Below, in pieces: positions 1-5,080 of a DNA stretch of 5,080 nt (position 1 is the stretch's first letter; every line of letters starts with the position of its first letter). The notes below the pieces were generated by a model. That model was given only the letters and a program-made list of their open reading frames with translations. It did no database searches and had not been told where the DNA came from. The position numbers were made by a program, and so were the translations under genes. This stretch comes from Candidatus Eisenbergiella stercorigallinarum (GTDB lineage Bacteria; Bacillota; Clostridia; Lachnospirales; Lachnospiraceae): positions 1 through 5,080 of the forward strand of contig DWUW01000374.1 of assembly GCA_019120525.1 (NCBI GenBank), given 5' to 3'.

Positions 1-19
1 CAAAATTTAATATTTTCAT
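1..19 (-). CDS. Start of a gene truncated by the window edge; possibly a PfkB-family sugar kinase
   Basis: Only the first six codons and one base are inside the window. The reading is ATG at 19-17 followed by Lys-Ile-Leu-Asn-Phe, with the next codon beginning with G. The start is supported by a strong purine-rich ribosome binding site just upstream (38-26). It lies 52 bases after the stop of the nucleoside hydrolase gene, with no terminator-like hairpin between them, so the two are probably co-transcribed. PfkB/ribokinase-family kinases often begin with a first beta strand of the type MKILNFGSLN, and such kinases are sensible partners of nucleoside hydrolases. Six residues cannot establish a family, so the product is a guess from context. 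A GTG at 23-21 in another frame (Val-Asn-Glu-Asn-Ile-Lys) is a less likely start. Confidence 0.55.
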
Positions 20-25
20 TCACGG

Positions 26-38
26 CCCTCTCCTTCCT
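26..38 (-). promoter_or_regulatory. Strong ribosome binding site for the truncated gene at the left edge
   Basis: The minus strand reads AGGAAGGAGAGGG here, a long purine run containing GGAG and AGGAGAGG, with its 3' end six bases before the ATG at 19-17. It is the main evidence that a new gene starts at the left edge, and it selects ATG at 19 as the start. It resembles anti-Shine-Dalgarno partners typical of Firmicutes. Confidence 0.7.
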
Positions 39-71
39 ATTTCCGTTTGTCGGGATATGGATTGCCCCTTT

Positions 72-995
72 TTACTCTGCCAGCTTCCGGAACAGATCAT
101 TGAACAGGTTATCTCTTTCAATATGATAGACATAACGGATCATATGCCTGCGCGGATCAAAGCTGTAATGATGGTCGTACTGCACGATCGGGCTTGGCGC
201 AAGCCGATCCTGCATGAAGCTTTCATCCAGCAGCCAACCGACCGCGGTAACATCCCAGATTGCCCTGGTCCAGCAACGGTTTTTGTTCCCTTTCGCCCCT
301 TCGATCTCCGCCAGGTCCACCAGATAGTCGCAGAGCCTGTTCTTCCCCCTCAGAAACATCTCCAGTTCTCCGGCACAGGTGGTAAACGCGGAAACCACCC
401 CCATGCAGGGAAGCTGTACCATAGCCGCTCCACTGCCAAATACAACTCTGCCCGCAGCCACATCCTGCATCAGATTGAATTCATAATTATCCGGCCACTC
501 ATAAGAATTTCCTCCAAGCCAGACCAGAACGATCCGGTCCACGATTTCAGGATTCATCAGGATCGCGGATGCCACATTCGTGATCGCGCCCAGAGCTACC
601 ACATACAACGGCTTATCCGGCGTGTACTGCATGGCCAGTCCGGCAAGATGCTCCGAAGCCTCTGAGCGGACTGGCTCGGTCTCACACGGCAGATAGGATG
701 TGGAGCCTCTATAAACCACATTTCCATATTCCTCCTCTTTTCCCATGAGGTCCAGGATATGGTGGATTTCCTGAAAGCTCTTCTCCATGCCGTCCGCAGG
801 CCCTTCCGATTTTTCATTATGAAAAGGCGCTGCATAAACAGCCTTCAGATTCAGCTGATCCGCCGACTTGACCAGATATGCCAGAGCAAACTGATCGTCG
901 ATCTCGTTGTAGGTATCCGTATCCAGCACCACGTCCGCCCTGCCTTCCGGCCTGCGCAGACGTGCCAGCATCTGTAACTGTTTCGATTCGTTCAT
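72..995 (-). CDS. Nucleoside hydrolase family protein (inosine-uridine preferring hydrolase-like, divergent)
   Basis: A 307-residue protein, normal length for this family of calcium-dependent N-ribohydrolases, which split nucleosides into base and ribose in the cytoplasm. The N-terminal metal-binding segment is present as DTDTYNEIDD (residues 25-34). A family core follows: LGAITNVA (135-142), the GGN block (161-163), and EFN (172-174), which matches the substrate-binding Asn region. Asp248 in IWD probably takes the role of the last calcium-binding Asp, usually preceded by His. No signal peptide is seen. Relative to the classic DxDPGxDD loop, the spacing between Asp27 and Asp33-Asp34 is two residues longer, so it belongs to a divergent branch and its substrate cannot be assigned. 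The ATG at 995 has an AAAGGGG ribosome binding site at about 11 bases, slightly long. Base composition looks lower in GC than miaB, and it stops with TAA. Family assignment is firm; substrate is open. Confidence 0.9.
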   Translation of the reverse strand: MNESKQLQMLARLRRPEGRADVVLDTDTYNEIDDQFALAYLVKSADQLNLKAVYAAPFHNEKSEGPADGMEKSFQEIHHILDLMGKEEEYGNVVYRGSTSYLPCETEPVRSEASEHLAGLAMQYTPDKPLYVVALGAITNVASAILMNPEIVDRIVLVWLGGNSYEWPDNYEFNLMQDVAAGRVVFGSGAAMVQLPCMGVVSAFTTCAGELEMFLRGKNRLCDYLVDLAEIEGAKGNKNRCWTRAIWDVTAVGWLLDESFMQDRLAPSPIVQYDHHYSFDPRRHMIRYVYHIERDNLFNDLFRKLAE

Positions 996-1029
996 TGTGT
1001 TTCTTTCCCCTTTCTCTGCTGCACAGGAT

Positions 1030-1051
1030 CCGGGGACACCGGAATCCCCGG
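1030..1051. other. Perfect 7-bp GC-rich hairpin between miaB and the nucleoside hydrolase gene
   Basis: The arms CCGGGGA (1030-1036) and TCCCCGG (1045-1051) are exact inverted complements around an 8-base loop. On the minus strand, the direction of the genes, the stem is followed by ATCCTG and not by a U tract, so it does not look like a classic intrinsic terminator for the miaB transcript. On the plus strand it is followed by TTTATTT, which looks more terminator-like, but no plus-strand gene is seen to end there. It may be a weak terminator, a processing or stability element, or a structure affecting translation of the downstream gene. The inverted repeat is certain; the function is not known. 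Confidence 0.5.
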
Positions 1052-1073
1052 TTTATTTCACGGATCACTCCGG

Positions 1074-2531
1074 CTACTCCGCCCGTTCTCCCAGATAATA
1101 GAATCCCTTATACTCTTTGAGCCTGACCGGCACGATCTTCCCGATCAGGGAAGCGTCCCCCGGGAAATGGACCAGCGTATTGTTGGAAAGCCGTCCGGTC
1201 ACGAGGCTGGCGTCGTGTTCGTTCCTCTCCTCCACCAGGGCGTCCATGGTCTTTCCTGCCAGGAGCTTCACCTGTCCTCTCGCCGTCTCCTGCACGGCCG
1301 CGAGCACCCGGTCAAAGCCCGCGTGCGCCACGTCCTCCGGCACCTGGTTTTCCATGGAAGCGGCCGGCGTCCCGGTGCGTTTGGAGTAGAGGAAGGTAAA
1401 GGCATTGTCAAAGCGCACGCGGCGGATCACGTCGATGGTCTCGTCCACATCCTCCGGGGTCTCTCCCGGAAAGCCCACAATGATGTCCGTGGTCAGGGCG
1501 ATGTCCGGGATGGCGGCGCGGATCCGTTCCACCAGCTCAAGGTACTGCTCCTTCGTATAGCGCCGGTTCATGGCCGTGAGGATGCGGGTGGAGCCGGACT
1601 GGAGCGGCAGGTGCAGGTGGCGGCAGATCTTGTCGGAGGAAGCCATCACCTGAATCAGCTCGTCAGAGAGATCCTTGGGATGGGAGGTCATGAACCGCAC
1701 GCGTTTTATGCCGTCGATCTTTACCACCTCGGAAAGAAGTTCGGCAAAGCTTATGGGCTGCTCCAGATTCTTCCCGTAGGAGTTCACGTTCTGCCCAAGC
1801 AGCATCACCTCCACCACGCCGTCCGCCGCGAGGCGCTCGATCTCCCGCAGGATGTCCTGCGGCTTTCTGCTGCGCTCGCGGCCCCGCACATAGGGAACGA
1901 TGCAGTAGCTGCAGAAATTGTTGCAGCCGAACATGATGTTGACGCCGGATTTGAAGGGATATTTTCTCTCTACGGGAAGATCCTCCACGATCCGGTCCGT
2001 CCCCTGCCAGATGTCCACGATCATGCCGTCCTGCTCCAATACAGCGTCTAAAAGCTCGGCAAACTTGTAGATGTTATGGGTTCCGAAGATGAGATCCACG
2101 AAACGGTAGCTCTTCTGGATCTTTTCAATGGTGCCTGGCTCCTGCATCATGCAGCCGCACAGCGCCACCTTCATCCCGGAATTTTTCTTTTTCAGGCCGT
2201 TTAAGCGTCCCAGCCGTCCATATACCCGCTGGTCGGCGTTGTCACGGACGGTACAGGTATTATAGATGTCAAAATCGGCTTCCTCGCTCTCCGTCAGCAC
2301 ATATCCCGCCTGCTCCAGAATGCCGGAAAGCTTTTCGGAATCCCTGGCGTTCATCTGGCAGCCGAAGGTGGTGACGCAGGCGGTCAGCGGCCTGCCAAGC
2401 CTCTGTGCCTCTTTTTGCACATGGATCCGGCATTTTTTCAGAAAATAGTATTGCCGAAGCGGCTCCTCCTCCGGCGCCGGCTGTGATAAGTCGATGGAAG
2501 CAAGAAGTGTTTCCAGTTTTTCGTCCGTCAT
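1074..2531 (-). CDS. miaB: tRNA-2-methylthio-N6-dimethylallyladenosine synthase (MiaB)
   Basis: MiaB converts i6A37 to ms2i6A37 in tRNAs reading codons that start with U, acting after MiaA. The 485 residues show the full methylthiotransferase layout. The N-terminal domain (about 49-150) has the three cluster cysteines Cys58 (TFGCQMN), Cys93 (NTCTVR) and Cys127 (GCMMQ). The radical-SAM domain (about 195-385) has CNNFCSYC with Cys203, Cys207 and Cys210. The C-terminal TRAM domain spans about 423-482. YVRGRERSR (214-222) and LLGQNVNSYG (244-253) favour MiaB over the relatives MtaB and RimO. The roughly 47-residue lead before the first domain is common in clostridial MiaB. The ATG at 2531 lies 19 bases after the pepT stop, with AAAGGGACAGG upstream as a moderate ribosome binding site, so translation probably depends on the shared transcript. 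It stops with TAG. All catalytic cysteines are intact. Confidence 0.97.
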   Translation of the reverse strand: MTDEKLETLLASIDLSQPAPEEEPLRQYYFLKKCRIHVQKEAQRLGRPLTACVTTFGCQMNARDSEKLSGILEQAGYVLTESEEADFDIYNTCTVRDNADQRVYGRLGRLNGLKKKNSGMKVALCGCMMQEPGTIEKIQKSYRFVDLIFGTHNIYKFAELLDAVLEQDGMIVDIWQGTDRIVEDLPVERKYPFKSGVNIMFGCNNFCSYCIVPYVRGRERSRKPQDILREIERLAADGVVEVMLLGQNVNSYGKNLEQPISFAELLSEVVKIDGIKRVRFMTSHPKDLSDELIQVMASSDKICRHLHLPLQSGSTRILTAMNRRYTKEQYLELVERIRAAIPDIALTTDIIVGFPGETPEDVDETIDVIRRVRFDNAFTFLYSKRTGTPAASMENQVPEDVAHAGFDRVLAAVQETARGQVKLLAGKTMDALVEERNEHDASLVTGRLSNNTLVHFPGDASLIGKIVPVRLKEYKGFYYLGERAE

Positions 2532-2550
2532 TCGTACCTGTCCCTTTCCG

Positions 2551-3795
2551 TTATTTTATCCCCTCGGCATACAGGGAAACGATGTTGAGAAGGATCTTCA
2601 CCGTCGTTTCCATGGACTCGATGCAGGCATACTCAAACTTGCCGTGGCAGTTCTGGCCTCCCGTGCACAGGTTGGGGCAGGGAAGTCCCATAAAGGACAG
2701 TCTCGCGCCGTCCGTGCCGCCGCGGATGGGGATGATCTGAGGGGAGACCTCCTCCATTTCCATGGCCTTTACCGCGTTGTCGATCAGATGGGCATTCTCC
2801 GGCAGGATCTTTTCCTTCATGTTGTAGTAGCTGTCCTTCATGTCCACCGCAATGGTGCCGTCGCCGTATTTCGCGTTCAGGAAATCTGCCGCTTTTTGGA
2901 AAAACGCCTTCTTTTCCTCAAATTTCTCCCTGTCATGGTCCCGGATGATATAATCCACATCCACATGCTCCACATTGCCCTGGATCGTGCCGGGGTGATA
3001 GAAGCCCTCATAGCCTTCCGTCGCCTCCGGGGCCTCATGGGCCGGGAGCAGGGCCTGGAATTCCTGCGCCAGCAGGATGGCGTTTCTCATCTTCCCCTTC
3101 GCGCTTCCGGGATGGACGCTGCAGCCATTCACATGAAGGGCCACATCCGCGGCGTTGAAATTTTCATATTCCAGCTCGCCCAGCGCGCCGCCATCCACGG
3201 TGTAGGCATAATCCGCCCCGAACCCTTCCACGTCGAAGTGGTCCACGCCGCCGCCCACCTCTTCATCGGGCGTAAAGCCGATGCGTACGGTTCCGTGCGC
3301 AATCTCCGGATGGGCCAGCAGATATTCCGCCATGGCCATGATCTCCGCCACACCGGCCTTATCGTCCGCCCCAAGGAGCGTGGTTCCGTCCGTGACGATC
3401 AGGCTCTTTCCCACGTAACCGGCAAGCTCCGGATTTTCATCCGCCTTCAGTACGATGGAAAGCGCCTCATTTAAAATAATGTCTCCGCCCGGATAGTTTT
3501 CCACGATCCGGGGCTTCACATCCTTGCCGCTGATTGCCATGGAGGTGTCCATGTGGGCGATGAAGCCGAGCACGGGGGCGGTCTTTCCCTCCTTCAGGGT
3601 GGAGGGAAGCGTGGCGTACACATAGCCGAACTGTTCATCGAATTTCACATCGGAAGCCCCCATTTCCTGAAGCTCCTTCGCAAGGAGCCTTCCCAGGTCC
3701 TTCTGCTTCTTTGTGCTGGGAAAGGTGTCGCTGGGAGACCAGGACTGGGTGTCGATCTTTACATATCTCAAAAATTTTTCTACAACGCTGCTCAT
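2551..3795 (-). CDS. pepT: Peptidase T (zinc tripeptide aminopeptidase, M20B family)
   Basis: PepT removes the N-terminal residue of tripeptides in the cytoplasm, recycling amino acids from peptides. The 414 residues match the family length of about 410. The di-zinc site is complete by motif: His81 and Asp83 in IAHMDTS, Asp144 in LGADDKAG, Glu178-Glu179 in TPDEEVGGG, Asp201 in VDGG, and His384 in NCHGKFEY. By alignment with the Escherichia coli enzyme, Asp83 and Glu178 are the catalytic residues and the others bind zinc. The lid/dimerisation domain (about 210-325) carries SVHPGSAKGKM with His228, which reaches the partner active site in known structures. RGGTDGA (358-364) is also typical. The ATG at 3795 has AGGAGAG eight bases upstream, and the start MSSVVEKFLRYVKIDTQS fits the family. 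The gene follows proA by 72 bases and precedes miaB by 19. It stops with TAA. Confidence 0.97.
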   Translation of the reverse strand: MSSVVEKFLRYVKIDTQSWSPSDTFPSTKKQKDLGRLLAKELQEMGASDVKFDEQFGYVYATLPSTLKEGKTAPVLGFIAHMDTSMAISGKDVKPRIVENYPGGDIILNEALSIVLKADENPELAGYVGKSLIVTDGTTLLGADDKAGVAEIMAMAEYLLAHPEIAHGTVRIGFTPDEEVGGGVDHFDVEGFGADYAYTVDGGALGELEYENFNAADVALHVNGCSVHPGSAKGKMRNAILLAQEFQALLPAHEAPEATEGYEGFYHPGTIQGNVEHVDVDYIIRDHDREKFEEKKAFFQKAADFLNAKYGDGTIAVDMKDSYYNMKEKILPENAHLIDNAVKAMEMEEVSPQIIPIRGGTDGARLSFMGLPCPNLCTGGQNCHGKFEYACIESMETTVKILLNIVSLYAEGIK

Positions 3796-3867
3796 GTTTT
3801 TGTCTCTCCTTTTTCAGCCTATCTCATTCAGATCCATTGATCCAGGACGGCGCGCCCTCCTGTTCTC

Positions 3868-5080
3868 TCACGGCCGGATCTGTCCGTTCCCGCGGATCAC
3901 ATATTTGTAGGAGGTCAGCTCCCTTAAGCCCATGGGGCCTCTGGCATGCAGCTTCTGGGTGCTGATGCCGATTTCCGCGCCGAAGCCGAATTCAAAGCCG
4001 TCGGTAAACCGGGTGGAGGCGTTCACATAGACGCAGGCGGAATCCACCTCGTTCAGGAAACGCTCCGCGCGCTCCGCGTCCTCCGTGAGGATGGCGTCGG
4101 AATGGCCGGTGCTGTAATGGTTGATATGGCGGATGGCCTCCTCCAGGCTATCCACCGTCTTGATGGAAAGGATGTAATCCAGATACTCGGTCCCGAAATC
4201 CTCCTCCGTCGCCGCTCCCATATCCGGTACCGCTTCCCTGGCGCGGCTGTCCCCGCGAAGCTCCACGCTCTTCTCCTGGAGCGCCTGCGCCAGCGCGGGA
4301 AGGAAGCGTTCCCTTACGGCTTCATGGACCACCAGGGATTCGCAGGCGTTGCAGACGCCGATCCGCTGGGTTTTAGCATTGAGGATGATGGGAATGGCTT
4401 TCGTCAGATCCGCGTATTCATCCACGTAAATGTGGCAGTTCCCCGTCCCCGTCTCGATGACGGGCACTGTGCTTTGCTCCACCACCGCGCGGATGAGCCC
4501 TGCACCGCCGCGGGGGATCAGCACGTCCACATATTCATTCATACGCATGAACTGCGCTGTCACCGCCCGGTTGGTATCGGTGATGAGCTGGACGGCATCC
4601 GGGTTTATCCCGCATTTCTCCAGAGAGGATCGGATGCTCTCCGCGATCGCCAGATTGGAGGAAAGGGCGTCGCTTCCTCCCTTCAGGATACAGGCGTTTC
4701 CCGCCTTGAAGCACAGCGCGAAGGCATCCGCCGTCACGTTGGGCCTGGATTCGTAGATGATGCCGATCACGCCGAGGGGAACCCGGCGTTTTTCGATCTT
4801 CAGCCCGTTGGGGCGGGTGAAGCTGTCCAGAACCTCTCCCACCGGATCCGGAAGGGCGCTCACCTGTCTGAGTCCTTCCGCCATGGCCTGTATCCGCCCC
4901 TCCGTAAGCCGCAGCCGGTCCACCAGGCCGGGGTGCATCCCCTTTGCCTCTCCGTCCGCCACATCCTTCGCGTTCGCTTCGAGGATCCGGCCCGCGTCGC
5001 AAACCAGCCCCTCCGCCGCCGCAAGAAGCGCCCGGTTCTTTGTTTCCTCCGGCATGCAGGCCAGATCATACTTCACCGCC
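3868..5080 (-). CDS. proA: Gamma-glutamyl phosphate reductase (ProA), 5' end cut off by the window edge
   Basis: ProA reduces gamma-glutamyl phosphate to glutamate-5-semialdehyde with NADPH, the second step of proline synthesis from glutamate, and belongs to the aldehyde dehydrogenase superfamily. About 403 residues are visible. The codon at 5076-5074 is GTG and could be taken for a start, but it is preceded in frame by Ala, and alignment of YDLA with the E. coli enzyme's YKLA indicates that roughly ten N-terminal residues lie beyond 5080. Numbered from that Val, the catalytic Cys is Cys242 in VCNACE, after NAKTQR. PLGVIGIIYESRPNV (100-114) and IPRGGAGL (187-194) are family blocks. The stretch 308-329, including HINHYSTGHSDAI, fits the ProA signature, and ASTRFTDGFEFGFGAE and STQKLHARGPMGL close the protein. 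proB, for glutamate 5-kinase, is the usual neighbour and would be expected upstream, outside the window. It stops with TGA. Confidence 0.97.
   Translation of the reverse strand, partial: AVKYDLACMPEETKNRALLAAAEGLVCDAGRILEANAKDVADGEAKGMHPGLVDRLRLTEGRIQAMAEGLRQVSALPDPVGEVLDSFTRPNGLKIEKRRVPLGVIGIIYESRPNVTADAFALCFKAGNACILKGGSDALSSNLAIAESIRSSLEKCGINPDAVQLITDTNRAVTAQFMRMNEYVDVLIPRGGAGLIRAVVEQSTVPVIETGTGNCHIYVDEYADLTKAIPIILNAKTQRIGVCNACESLVVHEAVRERFLPALAQALQEKSVELRGDSRAREAVPDMGAATEEDFGTEYLDYILSIKTVDSLEEAIRHINHYSTGHSDAILTEDAERAERFLNEVDSACVYVNASTRFTDGFEFGFGAEIGISTQKLHARGPMGLRELTSYKYVIRGNGQIRP

Noticed and set aside
57..665. Plus-strand open frame of 202 codons opposite the nucleoside hydrolase gene
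   Set aside because: It is antisense to a gene with clear family motifs, its translation shows no recognisable domain, and it has many low-complexity charged and His stretches.
1167..2051. Long plus-strand open frame of 294 codons opposite miaB
   Set aside because: It lies wholly antisense to the intact, motif-complete miaB. Its translation is rich in His, Val and Leu with no recognisable domain, as expected from the complement of a GC-rich gene.
2151..2159. Extra cysteine (Cys125) two residues before the cluster cysteine Cys127 of MiaB
   Set aside because: A CGC arrangement before MMQ is familiar in clostridial MiaB proteins, and the three canonical cluster cysteines are all present, so it does not suggest a new cofactor arrangement.
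2494..3474. Long plus-strand open frame of 326 codons opposite pepT
   Set aside because: It is antisense to the intact pepT and runs across the pepT-miaB gap into the 5' end of miaB. No family motif is visible and no independent ribosome binding site was noted, so it is a shadow of the real genes.
4342..4353. Second cysteine (Cys245) next to the catalytic cysteine of ProA
   Set aside because: VCNACE-type active-site blocks occur in Clostridia. Cys242 aligns with the catalytic residue, and nothing else suggests an altered mechanism.
4535..5002. Minus-strand open frame of 155 codons in another frame of proA
   Set aside because: It overlaps the genuine proA frame on the same strand. Its composition is dominated by Gly, Arg and Pro, typical of an out-of-frame reading of GC-rich coding DNA.
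5074..5076. GTG as the true start of proA
   Set aside because: The frame stays open upstream to the window edge, and alignment with known ProA proteins places about ten more residues before this Val, so it is probably an internal codon.
1..5080. Search for tRNA, rRNA, CRISPR, insertion sequence ends or riboswitches
   Set aside because: Gaps total only a few hundred bases, the largest being 78, and none shows tRNA-like arms, spaced repeats, terminal inverted repeats or a recognisable aptamer core.

Overview
The window is a compact stretch of chromosome in which every convincing gene lies on the minus strand. Read in the direction of transcription (high to low coordinates) the order is: proA (5' end cut off by the right edge), pepT, miaB, a nucleoside hydrolase family gene, and the first six codons of another gene cut off by the left edge. 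The purine-rich ribosome binding sites, the sequence style of all four proteins (for example GCMMQ in MiaB and the VCNACE active-site block in ProA) and the gene density suggest a moderately GC-rich member of the Clostridia, probably Lachnospiraceae. This is an inference from protein character, not a database match.

Right part (about 2551-5080): proA encodes gamma-glutamyl phosphate reductase, the second step of proline synthesis. After a 72-base gap comes pepT, an M20 zinc tripeptidase. Nineteen bases later comes miaB, the radical-SAM enzyme that methylthiolates i6A37 in tRNA. The close spacing and the lack of a convincing terminator between them suggest one transcript. The genes share no pathway beyond general amino acid supply and translation upkeep.

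Left part (1-1073): after miaB there is a 78-base gap holding a perfect 7-bp GC-rich hairpin, then a divergent nucleoside hydrolase family gene with visibly lower GC than miaB. It is followed, 52 bases on, by a strong ribosome binding site and a start reading MKILNF, a beginning that resembles PfkB-family sugar kinases. If that reading is right, the pair would form a small ribonucleoside salvage unit: the hydrolase releases the sugar and the kinase phosphorylates it.

No RNA genes, mobile elements, CRISPR arrays or long repeats were seen. There is no gene-free stretch over 300 bases; the largest gap is 78 bases. I found no evidence for a previously undescribed system. The points most worth checking are the altered active-site loop of the hydrolase, the hairpin in front of it, and the change in gene content and base composition after miaB.
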